Positions 1 through 13,132 of a stretch of 64,000 nucleotides of DNA are shown in pieces (the first letter of the stretch is position 1; the number at the start of each line of letters is the position of its first letter). This stretch comes from Limosilactobacillus vaginalis DSM 5837 = ATCC 49540 (lineage in GTDB: Bacteria > Bacillota > Bacilli > Lactobacillales > Lactobacillaceae): positions 195,388 to 259,387 of the forward strand of contig NZ_GG693415.1 in assembly GCF_000159435.1 (NCBI RefSeq), in the 5' to 3' direction. Both the position numbers and the translations under genes were made by a program. Below the pieces are notes generated by a model, which made no database searches, had not been told where the DNA came from, and saw nothing but the letters and a program-made list of their open reading frames with translations.

Positions 1-622
<622 letters not shown>

Positions 623-671
623 TTATTTTGATTAATAATTTTTATTTTAGAGAACAAGGAGGTGTCAATAG

Positions 672-1190
672 ATGTTTGTGAACAGTGTTTTAGCTGAATC
701 TAATAGCTTATACGTTGGTGATTTGGTATTCTACATCGTTACCTTCATCATCCTGATGTTGCTTATCAAGCACTTTGCTTGGAAGCCAGTTACGGATATG
801 ATGAAAAAGCGTGCAGATAAGATTGCTAGTGATATTGACAATGCTGCTAAATCACGTGAAAACGCTGAAAAGATGGCTGCTAAACGACAAGCTGAGTTAC
901 AAAACTCTCACCAAGAAGCTGCTGACATTGTTAATAATGCCAAGAAGTCTGGTGAAGCTCAACGTACTCAAATTGTTGAAGCTGCACAAAATGACGCTCA
1001 AGCACTTAAGCAACGCGCACAAGAAGATGCTAAGCAAGCTCGTCGTGATGCGTTGAATGGTGCAAAGGATGACGTTGCAAACTTATCTATTGAGATTGCT
1101 TCCAAACTCATCCACAAAGAATTAAATGCGGACGATCAAAAGGAATTGATCGATTCGTACATTGAAGGGTTGGTAGATCATGAGTCTTGA
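672..1190 (+). CDS. atpF: F0F1 ATP synthase subunit b
   Basis: Peripheral stalk subunit that holds the F1 head against rotation. The 172-residue protein has one N-terminal membrane helix (about residues 16-36, [14 protein letters not shown]) followed by a long charged alpha-helical stretch rich in Ala, Lys, Glu and Gln, as expected for the dimeric right-handed coiled coil. A GGAGGTG ribosome site sits upstream. The end overlaps the start of atpH by 11 bases, which points to translational coupling of the two stalk subunits. Confidence 0.96.
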   Translation: MFVNSVLAESNSLYVGDLVFYIVTFIILMLLIKHFAWKPVTDMMKKRADKIASDIDNAAKSRENAEKMAAKRQAELQNSHQEAADIVNNAKKSGEAQRTQIVEAAQNDAQALKQRAQEDAKQARRDALNGAKDDVANLSIEIASKLIHKELNADDQKELIDSYIEGLVDHES

Positions 1191-1722
1191 TAAGCAAACA
1201 GTTGCAAATCGTTATGCGAAAGCACTGTTCGAGTTGGTCGATGAAGACAATACACTCGATCAAACTTATCAAGAATTGACTGCTCTACGTCAAGTCTTTG
1301 AGGACAACGCTGCACTGGCTTCTGTCTTATCAGGAGTTCAATTATCACTCAGTGAAAAGAAGTCCCTTATTGATGATTTGAAGAAAGGTTTTTCTCAACC
1401 AGTTTCAAATTTAATTCAAATGACTTTTGATTATGGCCGGATTAACGATCTAGTTGCAATCATTGATGAGTTTGAGCGACGGTATGACGCTAAGATGAAA
1501 CGCGTTCATGCTGACGTTGTTACAGCGATCCAACTTGATAAACAACAACGTGATCAACTTAAGGCTAACCTAGCTCAACGATTTGGAGCTAAGGAAGTTG
1601 TTCTTCACGAACAAGTTGATCCCGAAATTTTGGGCGGAGTTATTGTTCATCTTAATAATAAGACATTGGATGGTAGCTTAAGTTCAAAGATTAAGCAGAT
1701 TCGTCGTTTACTAGTTAGATAA
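1180..1722 (+). CDS. atpH: F0F1 ATP synthase subunit delta
   Basis: Delta subunit (180 residues, normal length) that joins the b-dimer stalk to the top of the alpha3beta3 head. The N-terminal helical domain begins [12 protein letters not shown], the classic OSCP/delta opening, and the C-terminal part holds the conserved [16 protein letters not shown] segment. It starts inside the end of atpF, so it is probably translated by coupling. A gap of 30 bases with an AGAGGTG ribosome site precedes atpA. Confidence 0.96.
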   Translation: MSLDKQTVANRYAKALFELVDEDNTLDQTYQELTALRQVFEDNAALASVLSGVQLSLSEKKSLIDDLKKGFSQPVSNLIQMTFDYGRINDLVAIIDEFERRYDAKMKRVHADVVTAIQLDKQQRDQLKANLAQRFGAKEVVLHEQVDPEILGGVIVHLNNKTLDGSLSSKIKQIRRLLVR

Positions 1723-3288
<1,566 letters not shown>

Positions 3289-3319
3289 TAATGACTAGTC
3301 GAAAGGACGGTGAGATTTA

Positions 3320-4246
3320 GTGCCAGCTTCACTTGCTGCTGTTAAGCATAAGATTGAATCCACAAAGAGCACGCGCCAGATTACTTCTGCCATGCAAATG
3401 GTTTCAACTGCAAAATTGAATCAAATTCAACACCATACTCAGTCATATGAAGTATATGCTGAGAAGGTTAAGAAGATGTTGTCCGATCTGGTTAAATCTC
3501 ACAACGCATCTGCAGCTAGCGCCAGTCATGACGCTTACGCTGCGTTGTTTGAGAAGCGTCCAGTTAAAAAGACTGGAATTTTAGTTATTACATCTGATCG
3601 TGGCTTGGTTGGTAGTTATAATAACAATATTATCAAGCAAACTTTACAGTTAATGAAGGACAAGAATTTAACTGCTGAAAGTACAGTATTCTTAACTGTT
3701 GGTAAGACCGGGACTGAGTTCTTTAAGAAACGTGGGATGAACGTCGTCTACGAGTATTCAGGAATTAGCGATGTACCAACATTCCGTGAAGTTCATCAAA
3801 TTGTAAAGACTGCTGTTCAGATGTATGACGATGCCGTATTCGATGAAATGTACTTGGCATACAGCCATTACGTTAATCGGATTACGTCCCGAGTACGGGT
3901 TCATGATGTATTGCCAATTACGGCTGAATCATTGATGGAAGATGAGGAAAAGTCCGCAGAATCCGTTCAAGATGAGTCACCGATTACTGCTGAATACGAA
4001 TTTGAACCTTCGGATACGGAAATTATTGCTGGACTTGTTTCACAATATGCTGAAAGCTTATTGTATGGAGCAATCCTTGATGCAAAGACGTCAGAACACT
4101 CATCAAGTGCGAACGCCATGCGGTCTGCCACTGATAATGCTGATGACATCATTTCATCATTAGAGCTGCAATATAACCGTGCTCGTCAAGCTGCTATTAC
4201 TACCGAAATTACTGAAATTACCGGTGGTATGACAGCACAAGAATAA
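3320..4246 (+). CDS. atpG: F0F1 ATP synthase subunit gamma
   Basis: Central rotor shaft of F1, 308 residues, starting with GTG behind GAAAGGACGGTGA. The N-terminal helix carries IESTKSTRQITSAMQMVST and the C-terminal helix carries SLELQYNRARQAAITTEITE, the two halves of the coiled coil that turns inside the head. An acidic insertion near residues 208-232 (MEDEEKSAESVQDE) makes the protein slightly longer than the E. coli form and matches what lactobacilli show. Gene order alpha-gamma-beta is canonical. Confidence 0.97.
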   Translation: MPASLAAVKHKIESTKSTRQITSAMQMVSTAKLNQIQHHTQSYEVYAEKVKKMLSDLVKSHNASAASASHDAYAALFEKRPVKKTGILVITSDRGLVGSYNNNIIKQTLQLMKDKNLTAESTVFLTVGKTGTEFFKKRGMNVVYEYSGISDVPTFREVHQIVKTAVQMYDDAVFDEMYLAYSHYVNRITSRVRVHDVLPITAESLMEDEEKSAESVQDESPITAEYEFEPSDTEIIAGLVSQYAESLLYGAILDAKTSEHSSSANAMRSATDNADDIISSLELQYNRARQAAITTEITEITGGMTAQE

Positions 4247-4257
4247 AATTTAACTGA

Positions 4258-5694
<1,437 letters not shown>

Positions 5695-5705
5695 GAGGGA
5701 TAATT

Positions 5706-6134
5706 ATGGCTGATACTAAGTTTAAAGTCACCATTATCACTCCTGATGGTACGGTTTATGATAATGATAATGCCACGATGGTTATTATGAACACTTCTGG
5801 TGGTCAAATGGGGATCATGGCTAAACACGTACCTGTATTAGCGTCATTAACGATTAGCGAGTTACGAATTAAACATGATCAAGGCACCGATGAAATTGCC
5901 GCTGTTAACGGTGGAATCATGCAATTTGATGGAGAAACTGCCTTAATTACTGCAGATAGTGCTGAAATGCCCGAAAAGATCGACGTTGCCCGTGCTGAAG
6001 AAGCCAAGCAGCGTGCTGAAGAAGAAATTAAGAAGGCAAAGAAAGCACATCGTCAAAACGATCTTGCCCGCGCTGAAGTTCATTTGAAGCGTGCTGTTAA
6101 CCGGCTTAAGGTTTCTAAGTTTAAGCAAAAGTAA
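5706..6134 (+). CDS. atpC: F0F1 ATP synthase subunit epsilon
   Basis: Epsilon subunit, 142 residues, which couples the gamma shaft to the c-ring and can restrain ATP hydrolysis. The N-terminal beta sandwich (residues about 1-88) contains GQMGIMAKHVPVLA and NGGIMQFDGE; the C-terminal two-helix part is highly charged (EEAKQRAEEEIKKAKKAH). This is the last gene of the operon, closed by a strong terminator 17 bases later. Confidence 0.96.
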   Translation: MADTKFKVTIITPDGTVYDNDNATMVIMNTSGGQMGIMAKHVPVLASLTISELRIKHDQGTDEIAAVNGGIMQFDGETALITADSAEMPEKIDVARAEEAKQRAEEEIKKAKKAHRQNDLARAEVHLKRAVNRLKVSKFKQK

Positions 6135-6150
6135 CCGTTTTTTAACGATG

Positions 6151-6190
6151 AAAAGGATATTTAATGGGTTTCCATTAAATGTCCTTTTTT
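6151..6190 (+). terminator. Rho-independent terminator of the atp operon
   Basis: AAAAGGA-ATTTAATGG pairs with CCATTAAAT-TCCTTTT around a GTTT loop, then a T-run. It lies directly behind atpC. Confidence 0.93.
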
Positions 6191-6241
6191 GATTATTAAC
6201 TTAGTCTAAAGGTTGTTAATGATGACTGATCACTCATTAGT

Positions 6242-6250
6242 TGGTATGAT
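6242..6250 (+). promoter_or_regulatory. Extended -10 promoter before the DUF1146 gene and murA
   Basis: TGGTATGAT (TG-N-TATGAT) lies 34 bases before the DUF1146 start and behind the atp terminator. No good -35 is seen at the usual distance, which is normal for extended -10 promoters. Confidence 0.6.
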
Positions 6251-6283
6251 AAGATTGTAGTTGGTTTTAAAGAGGGTGAAAAG

Positions 6284-6514
6284 GTGCAGATAACAGGAAT
6301 TAAAGCTTTAGTAGAAATAGTTATCCAACTCGGAATGATCTGGCTAACCTTTACCGCAATTCAGGGATTTCGAATCGAGCGCTTTTTTCGTCATCCCCCG
6401 AAGACGCTACCGTTAGCGATTGTCTTATGTTCTACAGCGATCGGTTACTTGTGCGCTAGTTTTTTCATTGGATTCATTAATGCAGTGAGCCAACTACCCG
6501 GTTTATTGCGTTGA
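6284..6514 (+). CDS. DUF1146 (YwzB-like) small membrane protein
   Basis: A 76-residue protein with two hydrophobic segments, about residues 9-27 and 45-66, joined by a basic stretch that includes RIERFFRHPPKT. The pattern and the place between atpC and murA match the DUF1146/YwzB family of Firmicutes, whose function is unknown. Translation starts at GTG 6284 behind AGAGGGTGAAAAG. The gap to murA is only 18 bases, so the two are probably cotranscribed. Confidence 0.75.
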   Translation: MQITGIKALVEIVIQLGMIWLTFTAIQGFRIERFFRHPPKTLPLAIVLCSTAIGYLCASFFIGFINAVSQLPGLLR

Positions 6515-6532
6515 TTTAATAAGGAGTTAATT

Positions 6533-7849
6533 ATGGAAAAGATAATTATAAAGGGTGGTCACCGTTTATTTGGGCGTGTCGCCGTTGAGGGAGCAAAGAA
6601 TGCCGTTTTGCCGCTTCAAGCAGCAGGGATTCTTGCCTCTACCGGAACTCTTCACTTAACTAATGTTCCAGTATTATCAGATGTCATAATGATGAATGAA
6701 TTATTGAAATTCTTAAATATTCGGGTTCAATTTGATCGGGAGAATCACGTTATTGATTTAAATGCAGGTCAAAGAATTTCGTCAGAAGCACCTTTTCAAT
6801 ATGTAAGTAAAATGCGCGCTTCGATGGTAGTTATGGGCCCACTATTAGCAAGAACCGGCTATGCCAAGATTGCTCTTCCGGGTGGATGCGCAATTGGTTC
6901 CCGGCCAATTGATCTCCACCTTAAAGGACTCCGCCAGCTTGGAGCAGTTATTAAGCAGCATGATGGCTATATCGAAGCACGGGCTGATCGTCTAGTTGGA
7001 ACGAATATCTACTTGGATTTCCCTAGTGTTGGTGCTACCCAGAATATTATGATGGCAGCAACATTGGCAGAAGGGATTACAACAATTGAAAACTGTGCTC
7101 GTGAACCAGAAATCGTTGATCTAGCAAACGCCTTAAACAAAATGGGCGCACGAGTTCATGGCGCCGGGACTGATGTTATTCGTATTCAGGGTGTTAACTT
7201 CCTGCACGGCTGTGACTACCGGGTAATGTCTGACCGAATCGAAGCGGGAACCTTTATGATTGCAGCAGCCGCAACTAATGGTGATGTCGTTATTGAAAAT
7301 GCCGAAAGCAAGTATAACGAACCATTAATTGCAAAGTTGCAAGATATGGGTGTTACAGTAATCGACCAGGATGATGGAATTCGAGTATTAGGGACCTCGG
7401 TCTTGTTGCCGTCAACTGTCCAAACAGCGCCATACCCTGGCTTCCCAACGGACTTACAGCCACAAATGACAGTATTACAGCTATTAGCAAACGGAACAAG
7501 CACAATGAATGAAACCGTCTTTGAAAAACGGTTTATGCATCTTGAAGAATTGCGGCGAATGAATGCAGAGTACCAAATTAAAAACTCAACGGCCGTGTTA
7601 AGCGGTCCAACAAAATTTAGCGGTGCAGAAGTCGCTGCAACTGATTTACGTGCTGGGGCTGCTTTAGTCATCGCTGGCTTAGTTGCCCAGGGAATCACCC
7701 AGGTACGCAATTTGAAATACCTTGATCGGGGATACTACCACCTTCACCAAAAACTGGCACAGCTGGGTGCACAGATTGATCGGATTAACATTGATGATCA
7801 AATCGAGTTAGCATCTGCTAAAGAAGTTAACCATCCTGAACGTGGTTAG
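6533..7849 (+). CDS. murA: UDP-N-acetylglucosamine 1-carboxyvinyltransferase
   Basis: Cytosolic enzyme for the first committed step of peptidoglycan synthesis: it moves enolpyruvate from PEP to UDP-GlcNAc. The 438-residue product has the EPSP-synthase-like fold with repeated motifs. The catalytic cysteine is C119 in LPGGCAIGSRPIDLH, which is the residue fosfomycin attacks, so a fosfomycin-sensitive active site is expected. Firmicutes often have two MurA copies; the position behind atpC/DUF1146 suggests the MurA1-type locus. ATG start behind AAGGAG. Confidence 0.95.
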   Translation: MEKIIIKGGHRLFGRVAVEGAKNAVLPLQAAGILASTGTLHLTNVPVLSDVIMMNELLKFLNIRVQFDRENHVIDLNAGQRISSEAPFQYVSKMRASMVVMGPLLARTGYAKIALPGGCAIGSRPIDLHLKGLRQLGAVIKQHDGYIEARADRLVGTNIYLDFPSVGATQNIMMAATLAEGITTIENCAREPEIVDLANALNKMGARVHGAGTDVIRIQGVNFLHGCDYRVMSDRIEAGTFMIAAAATNGDVVIENAESKYNEPLIAKLQDMGVTVIDQDDGIRVLGTSVLLPSTVQTAPYPGFPTDLQPQMTVLQLLANGTSTMNETVFEKRFMHLEELRRMNAEYQIKNSTAVLSGPTKFSGAEVAATDLRAGAALVIAGLVAQGITQVRNLKYLDRGYYHLHQKLAQLGAQIDRINIDDQIELASAKEVNHPERG

Positions 7850-7872
7850 CATTTTCAATTATGTGGTATAAT
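7846..7872 (+). promoter_or_regulatory. Extended -10 promoter before the first mreB-family gene
   Basis: TGGTATAAT ends at 7872 (TG at 7864-7865), with a weak TTAGCA -35 beginning at 7846 inside the end of murA. The mreB-family start is 47 bases downstream. Confidence 0.65.
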
Positions 7873-7918
7873 TACCAACGTTATTATATAGAATTGGCCG
7901 GAAGGAGAAATTACATAA

Positions 7919-8923
7919 ATGGCAAAGGATATCGGAATCGATTTAGGAACTGCAAACGTTCTAATTTATGTTCAAGGCAAGGGAATTGTCCTGAATGAAC
8001 CTTCAGTTGTCGCAATTGACACGCAAACCAACAAAGTATTAGCTGTGGGTTCAGAAGCATATCGAATGGTTGGACGGACACCAAGTAATATTCGTGCTAT
8101 TCGTCCATTGAAGAATGGTGTTATTTCTGACTTCGATGTTACTCAAGAAATGCTTTCATACTTTATCGGCAAATTGAGTGTTAAGGGCTTTATGTCAAAG
8201 CCAGATATCATGATCTGTGCCCCAACAAATATTACTGAAATTGAACGAAAGGCAATTATCCAAGCAGCTGAGCAATCAGGCGGGGGTAAGGTTTACCTTG
8301 AATACGAGCCTAAGGTTGCTGCAATTGGTGCAGGTCTCGATATCTTTAAACCACGTGGTAGTATGGTCATTGATATGGGTGGTGGTACTAGTGATATTGC
8401 CATTCTTTCGTTAGGTGATATTGTTGCTAGTCAATCAATCCGGATGGCTGGTGATAAGTTAAACAGTGATATTACTGCTTACATTAAGGATCATCATGGT
8501 CTAGTTATTGGTGAGCACACTGCTGAACAAATTAAGATGGAGATCGGAACTGCCTTACCAGTTGACGAACCTAAGAAAATGGATGTTCGTGGTCGTGATG
8601 TTGCTACTGGGATGCCAAAGCAAATCACAACTGATGAGAATGAAATTGAAGAGGCAATTCATGGAACCCTTGACCAAATTGTTAAGGCAACGATTGGTGT
8701 CCTGGAAACCATTCCGCCTGAGCTAGCAAGTGATATTATTGATCGCGGAATTATGCTTACTGGGGGAACTTCGCTTCTTAAGGGAATCGATCAGCTCTTT
8801 AGTGATCAATTAAAGGTACCCGTTGTTGTTTCTCAGGATCCGCTTGATAATGTTGCTAAGGGTGCTGGTGAAATGCTAGAACGGATGCAAAAGACTGATA
8901 GTAACAAAAAAGGTAAAGACTAG
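7919..8923 (+). CDS. mbl: MreB/Mbl-family bacterial actin
   Basis: Rod-shape actin homologue, 334 residues. It opens with the phosphate-binding loop [21 protein letters not shown] in full actin-fold form; the second phosphate loop [13 protein letters not shown] and the adenosine motif [14 protein letters not shown] are also visible. A second family member with mreC and mreD lies at 45073-47563, so this copy, next to murA and rodA, is best named Mbl-like; the exact paralogue name is inference. It probably guides RodA-driven wall elongation. Its stop overlaps the GTG start of yidD by one base. Confidence 0.88.
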   Translation: MAKDIGIDLGTANVLIYVQGKGIVLNEPSVVAIDTQTNKVLAVGSEAYRMVGRTPSNIRAIRPLKNGVISDFDVTQEMLSYFIGKLSVKGFMSKPDIMICAPTNITEIERKAIIQAAEQSGGGKVYLEYEPKVAAIGAGLDIFKPRGSMVIDMGGGTSDIAILSLGDIVASQSIRMAGDKLNSDITAYIKDHHGLVIGEHTAEQIKMEIGTALPVDEPKKMDVRGRDVATGMPKQITTDENEIEEAIHGTLDQIVKATIGVLETIPPELASDIIDRGIMLTGGTSLLKGIDQLFSDQLKVPVVVSQDPLDNVAKGAGEMLERMQKTDSNKKGKD

Positions 8924-9162
8924 TGAGTAAATTCGCGTGTCGGATGATTCGGTGGTATCAACGAAACATATCGGCAAAGCGATTATTTAGAGCTTGTCGG
9001 TACTACCCCTCTTGTTCTCAGTATACGTTGGAAGCAATTCAACGCTTTGGAATAAGGGGGATATTGCTTGGAATGGTTCGGATACTACGGTGTCAACCCT
9101 TTGCCCGTGGTGGTTATGATCCGGTTCCAACAAAATTTACTTTCCATCGAGTTATGAAATAA
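8923..9162 (+). CDS. yidD: Membrane protein insertion efficiency factor YidD
   Basis: Small basic protein of 79 residues with the family hallmark [19 protein letters not shown] and a downstream [17 protein letters not shown]. YidD helps YidC and Sec insert inner-membrane proteins; that role is known from the family. Start is GTG 8923, which shares one base with the stop codon of the upstream gene, so translation is likely coupled. Confidence 0.92.
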   Translation: MSKFACRMIRWYQRNISAKRLFRACRYYPSCSQYTLEAIQRFGIRGILLGMVRILRCQPFARGGYDPVPTKFTFHRVMK

Positions 9163-9175
9163 TAAAGGTGAAAAA

Positions 9176-9400
9176 GTGGCAAAAAAAGATAAAAAAATTG
9201 AAGTTAATGTAAAGGATATTGAACGTCGTCATCAACCAGTTCAGCAAGTTTTCATTGGCAAGCGGCTGATTGGTGAAGTACTAGCGGATGGCAACCGCTT
9301 CAAAGCTTTGTTAACCGCTGACGAAAGCGAGTTTTATGTTCGTTCTCAAGAAGAGGGACTGGAAGTTGTCCTCCAACAATATCATTTACATCAAGGATAA
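9176..9400 (+). CDS. DUF2969 family protein
   Basis: A 74-residue soluble protein, lysine-rich at the start (KKDKKIEVNVKDIERRHQ) and acidic later. The sequence and the position between yidD and rodA match DUF2969, a family known from lactobacilli with no assigned function. Start GTG 9176 follows AAAGGTGAAAAA. No membrane segment or known catalytic motif is visible. Cotranscription with rodA is likely because the gap is 46 bases and holds no terminator. Confidence 0.7.
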   Translation: MAKKDKKIEVNVKDIERRHQPVQQVFIGKRLIGEVLADGNRFKALLTADESEFYVRSQEEGLEVVLQQYHLHQG

Positions 9401-9446
9401 TGCGATGCAGTAGCGTTGCTAAAAATCTCAAAAAAGGAGCTCAAGA

Positions 9447-10643
9447 ATGCAACGTTCTCAAAGTGATGATGAGAGTCGAATTGACTGGGGAATCATTTTC
9501 TGTGTTTTACTGTTAGCTTTAATCGGTTTAGCATCGATTTATGTTGCGGCTGTTCATGATACTGGTGGTTCAACTAGCGTGATGCGTCAAGTAGTTAGTC
9601 AGCTGGTTTGGTATATTATCGGGACAATCCTGGTAATTATAATCATGCAGTTTGATTCAGAACAGCTATGGAAGGTTGCCCCGTTAGTTTATTGGGTTGG
9701 GATATTTTTAATGTTTGCAATCCTCGTATTTTATAGTCGAGCATATTACGCCAATACGGGGGCCAAAAGTTGGTTTGCAATTGGACCGTTTACTTTCCAA
9801 CCATCAGAAATTATGAAGCCGGCCTACATCTTGATGATGGGACGGGTGATTACAACTCATAATAACCACTACAATGTCCATACAGTTAAATCTGATTGGC
9901 GGTTAATCGGGACAATGTTCCTATGGCTATTGCCCATTTTAATTTCATTAAAGTTACAAAATGACTTTGGGACGGCACTGGTTTTCTTTGCAATCTTTTG
10001 TGGAATGGTTCTGGTTTCCGGAGTTACTTGGCGGATTATTGCGCCAACTGCAATTGGGCTAGTTGTTGTTGGTGGTTCAGCATTGGCAATGGTAACGAGT
10101 TCTGTCGGTCGGACGATTTTGGAACATATTGGTTTTCAAGCTTACCAGTTTGACCGGGTTGATACTTGGCTTCATCCAGAACAAGATACGAGTAACCAGG
10201 GCTATCAATTATGGCAAAGTATTAAAGCTGTTGGTTCGGGGGGAATTACTGGAACCGGCTTTGATAACTCTAAAGTGTACGTTCCTGTTCGTGAGTCAGA
10301 TATGGTTTTCTCGGTTATTGGTGAGAACTTTGGCTTTATTGGAAGTGCCCTGTTAATTCTTCTCTACCTCCTATTAATTTACTTAATGATTCGGGTAACC
10401 TTTGATACCAGAAACGAATTCTATGCATATATTTCAACGGGTGTCATCATGATGATTTTATTCCACGTTTTTGAAAATATCGGAATGAACATTGGGTTGC
10501 TACCGTTGACCGGTATTCCATTGCCATTTATTAGTGCTGGTGGTTCTTCTCTGATTGGTAACCTGATCGGGATCGGGATGGTAATGTCGATGAGATATCA
10601 CCATCACTCTTACATGTTTAGTAATAACAAAGAATTTAGATAG
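9447..10643 (+). CDS. rodA: Rod shape-determining protein RodA (SEDS glycosyltransferase)
   Basis: Integral membrane peptidoglycan polymerase, 398 residues with about ten membrane helices. SEDS family marks are PSEIMKPAYILMMGR, the extracellular loop segment YQLWQSIKAVGSGGITG, and PLPFISAGGSSLIGN near the end. It forms the elongation complex with a class B PBP and the MreB-type actins encoded upstream and at 45073. RodA rather than FtsW is favoured by the neighbourhood. ATG follows AAAAAGGAGCTC. Confidence 0.93.
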   Translation: MQRSQSDDESRIDWGIIFCVLLLALIGLASIYVAAVHDTGGSTSVMRQVVSQLVWYIIGTILVIIIMQFDSEQLWKVAPLVYWVGIFLMFAILVFYSRAYYANTGAKSWFAIGPFTFQPSEIMKPAYILMMGRVITTHNNHYNVHTVKSDWRLIGTMFLWLLPILISLKLQNDFGTALVFFAIFCGMVLVSGVTWRIIAPTAIGLVVVGGSALAMVTSSVGRTILEHIGFQAYQFDRVDTWLHPEQDTSNQGYQLWQSIKAVGSGGITGTGFDNSKVYVPVRESDMVFSVIGENFGFIGSALLILLYLLLIYLMIRVTFDTRNEFYAYISTGVIMMILFHVFENIGMNIGLLPLTGIPLPFISAGGSSLIGNLIGIGMVMSMRYHHHSYMFSNNKEFR

Positions 10644-10660
10644 ATGGGGTGTAGTGGAAG

Positions 10661-10960
10661 ATGGCTACTGAAAGTTATTTTTGGACAGAAAAACAAGATA
10701 ACGGTAACACACGTTTAGGTTTGAATGATAATGGTCGTGATGACCTTGGCCAAGTTAGTTTTATTGATGTTCCTGCTGTAGGGACAAAATTAACTAATGG
10801 TGGTAAGTTTGTTGCTGTTGAAGCCGAGAAGGCAGTAACTGATATTGATAGTCCAGTTGACGGTGAAATTGTTGCGGTAAACCAAAAAGTAATTGACCAA
10901 CCAGAATTACTTGGTTCAAGTGACAAAAATGATAATTGGATTGTTGAGGTTAAGGCATAA
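10661..10960 (+). CDS. gcvH: Lone, short GcvH-like lipoyl-carrier protein
   Basis: Lipoyl-domain protein of 99 residues. The expected lipoylated lysine is K57 in VEAEKAVTDIDSPVDGEI. True GcvH proteins are about 125-130 residues, so this one is short, and no gcvT or gcvP genes lie near. In Firmicutes, stand-alone GcvH proteins pass lipoate on to other complexes; that role is inferred here. The gene is 17 bases behind rodA and ends at a terminator, so it shares the operon. Confidence 0.82.
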   Translation: MATESYFWTEKQDNGNTRLGLNDNGRDDLGQVSFIDVPAVGTKLTNGGKFVAVEAEKAVTDIDSPVDGEIVAVNQKVIDQPELLGSSDKNDNWIVEVKA

Positions 10961-10981
10961 CATTCTAATGCCATATTAAGA

Positions 10982-11007
10982 GGGTTAGGGAAACCTAGCC
11001 TTTTTTC
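10982..11007 (+). terminator. Terminator behind gcvH
   Basis: GGTTAGG pairs with CCTAGCC around GAAA, followed by six T. Ends the envelope block. Confidence 0.9.
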
Positions 11008-11033
11008 ATTTTAAAATTAATTTGGATTAGGTA

Positions 11034-11062
11034 TTGACAATAAAAAGTGAACTTAGTATTAT
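11034..11062 (+). promoter_or_regulatory. Promoter of the metNIQ operon
   Basis: TTGACA at 11034-11039, a 17-base spacer, then TATTAT at 11057-11062. It stands before the T-box leader. Confidence 0.75.
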
Positions 11063-11068
11063 AATATC

Positions 11069-11360
11069 AATCGAAATATTAGAATACTATTTGAAAAGAT
11101 GAGTAGATACTAATTAATCACTCAGAGAGTTCTTGATTGGTGAAAGAGAATTGGTTGATGGTACCGAAGATGGTCTTTGATTAAAGCGTGTTAGTGAGTC
11201 TGATGATAAGCTAATATTGGTTACTGCCCATTATCGCAGGTGAGTGTTTTACTGACACTTATTGAGGTGATCATTGTGAGGTGATCATGAACTGCGGTGG
11301 TACCACGGAGCCTTTCGTCCGTTTAATAATTTGTTTATTGAACGAACGAAAGGTTTTTTT
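11069..11360 (+). promoter_or_regulatory. T-box leader, probably methionine-specific, of metNIQ
   Basis: tRNA-sensing transcription antitermination leader filling most of the 421-base gap before metN. The T-box core GGTGGTACCACGG is at 11296-11308 and the competing terminator (CCTTTCGTCCGTT with AACGAACGAAAGG, then seven T) is at 11311-11360. Stem I shows AGTA on its 5' side and GAAGATGG on its 3' side; AAAGA pairs with TCTTT below. ATG at 11170-11172 is the likely specifier. The bulge TGGT fits a tRNA with discriminator A, as tRNA-Met has, while tRNA-Asp (G73) would not fit GAT. The hairpin TGATCA...TGATCA before the core looks like stem III. Uncharged tRNA-Met should switch transcription on. 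Confidence 0.88.
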
Positions 11361-11381
11361 ATTGAAAAGGAGGAAGAGTAA

Positions 11382-12434
11382 TTGATTCGGTTTAAGGATG
11401 TCTCAAAAACATATGACGGCAAAGAAGGGCCGGTAAAAGCAATTAAAGACGTCAACCTGACAATCCCTGATGGAAAGATTTATGGTATTGTTGGTTATTC
11501 TGGTGCTGGGAAAAGTACTCTAATCCGAATGATTAATGGCTTAGAGACACCAACTACCGGCTCTGTGGCTGTAAATGGCCAAGAAATTAGTCAACTAAAA
11601 GGTGAAGCTCTCCGGGAAGCCAGATTAAAAATTGGGATGATTTTCCAACACTTCGACTTGTTATGGTCACGAACCGTTCGGGAAAATGTTGAATTTCCGT
11701 TAGAAATCTCTAAAAAGGGAAATAAGACGGAACGCCAGCAAAAGGCGGAAGAACTGATTAAACTGGTTGGTCTTCAAGGAAAAGAAAATGCCTATCCTTC
11801 AGAATTATCTGGAGGGCAAAAGCAACGGGTTGGGATCGCACGGGCCCTTGCTAACGACCCTAAAATTTTGTTGTCTGATGAAGCGACAAGTGCGTTGGAT
11901 CCAAAGACAACGGATGAGGTTTTGGATCTCCTTGTTGATATTAACCGCCGTTTAGGATTAACAATTGTCGTAATTACTCACGAAATGCATGTCATTCGTA
12001 AAATTTGTGATCACGTTGCGGTACTGGACGCTGGAACAATTGTTGAAGAAGGGCCGGTTTTGGATGTCTTTAAGCACCCACAACAAGCAATTACGAAACG
12101 CTTTGTTAACCAAGAAACATCTACTGGTTCTGCCGATGATACCCAGGTTGTCGTTAAACAATTGTTGGAATCCCATCCTGATGGGGTAATCGTTAAATTG
12201 ACGTTCCATGGTGACCAGGCAAAGTTGCCAATCGTTTCTGAAATGTTACGCCAATTCCCTGAAACAAACATGAGTATTATTGAAGGGAATATTCACCAAA
12301 CACAGGAAGGCTCAATTGGTTCATTGTATATTCAATTAACCGTCGACAATGACAGCCAAGATCAAATTAAGGGCGCCTTAGATTATCTGAAAACAATGAG
12401 AGTAGAAACAGAGGTGATTAACCGTGAACAATAG
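11382..12434 (+). CDS. metN: Methionine ABC transporter ATP-binding protein
   Basis: ATPase of a methionine uptake system, 350 residues. Walker A GYSGAGKS at residues 38-45, signature [15 protein letters not shown], and a C-terminal NIL/ACT-like regulatory domain after residue 260 that binds substrate in MetN relatives. The Walker B region reads [11 protein letters not shown]. Start is TTG 11382 behind AAAGGAGGAAGAG. The end overlaps metI by 11 bases. Gene order ATPase-permease-lipoprotein and the Met T-box support the assignment. Confidence 0.93.
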   Translation: MIRFKDVSKTYDGKEGPVKAIKDVNLTIPDGKIYGIVGYSGAGKSTLIRMINGLETPTTGSVAVNGQEISQLKGEALREARLKIGMIFQHFDLLWSRTVRENVEFPLEISKKGNKTERQQKAEELIKLVGLQGKENAYPSELSGGQKQRVGIARALANDPKILLSDEATSALDPKTTDEVLDLLVDINRRLGLTIVVITHEMHVIRKICDHVAVLDAGTIVEEGPVLDVFKHPQQAITKRFVNQETSTGSADDTQVVVKQLLESHPDGVIVKLTFHGDQAKLPIVSEMLRQFPETNMSIIEGNIHQTQEGSIGSLYIQLTVDNDSQDQIKGALDYLKTMRVETEVINREQ

Positions 12435-13110
12435 TGGATTTGCTTCATTCTTTGAATTTAATAATGTTGATTGGACAAAAATGGGTCAAGCAACCTGGGA
12501 GACCGTTTGGATGACGGTTGTTTCAATGATTGCAGTAGCAATTTTCGGTATTATTCTTGGATTGATTTTGTTTGAAACTCAAAACAGTAACTCAATTGGT
12601 GCCAAGATTGTTAACTGGGTAGTTGCAGCGTTGGTAAATGTCTTCCGGTCAATCCCGTTCATTATCTTAATCGTTCTATTGCTACCAGCAACACAAGCAC
12701 TGGTTGGAACGATTATGGGACCACGGGCGGCCCTACCGTCATTGATTATTTCAGCTGCTCCCTTTTATGCACGACTTGTTCAAATCGCCTTTGATGATTT
12801 GGATCATGGGGTAATTGAAGCAGCTAAGTCAATGGGCGCAACCCGCTGGCAAATTGTTACTAAGGTTTTGATTCCGGAAAGTTCACCAGCCCTAGTTTCA
12901 GGAATTACGGTTACTACCATTTCATTAATTGGTTACACCGCCATGGCCGGGGCAATTGGTGCTGGTGGTTTGGGGAACCTTGCTTACTTAGATGGTTTCC
13001 AGGCAAGTAACAATGCCGTTACAATGATGGCCACAATTATTATTGTCATAATTGTTTTTGTCTTCCAGTTCTTGGGTGACACAGTTGTTAAGAAAATTGA
13101 TAAGCGTTAG
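12424..13110 (+). CDS. metI: Methionine ABC transporter permease
   Basis: Inner-membrane permease of 228 residues with five or so hydrophobic segments and the coupling-helix loop [20 protein letters not shown] that docks on MetN. Start GTG 12424 lies inside metN, implying translational coupling. [20 protein letters not shown] is typical of MetI. Together with metN and metQ it forms the high-affinity methionine importer. Confidence 0.94.
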   Translation: MNNSGFASFFEFNNVDWTKMGQATWETVWMTVVSMIAVAIFGIILGLILFETQNSNSIGAKIVNWVVAALVNVFRSIPFIILIVLLLPATQALVGTIMGPRAALPSLIISAAPFYARLVQIAFDDLDHGVIEAAKSMGATRWQIVTKVLIPESSPALVSGITVTTISLIGYTAMAGAIGAGGLGNLAYLDGFQASNNAVTMMATIIIVIIVFVFQFLGDTVVKKIDKR

Positions 13111-13132
13111 TTAGAAAACGGAGGGAATACTT

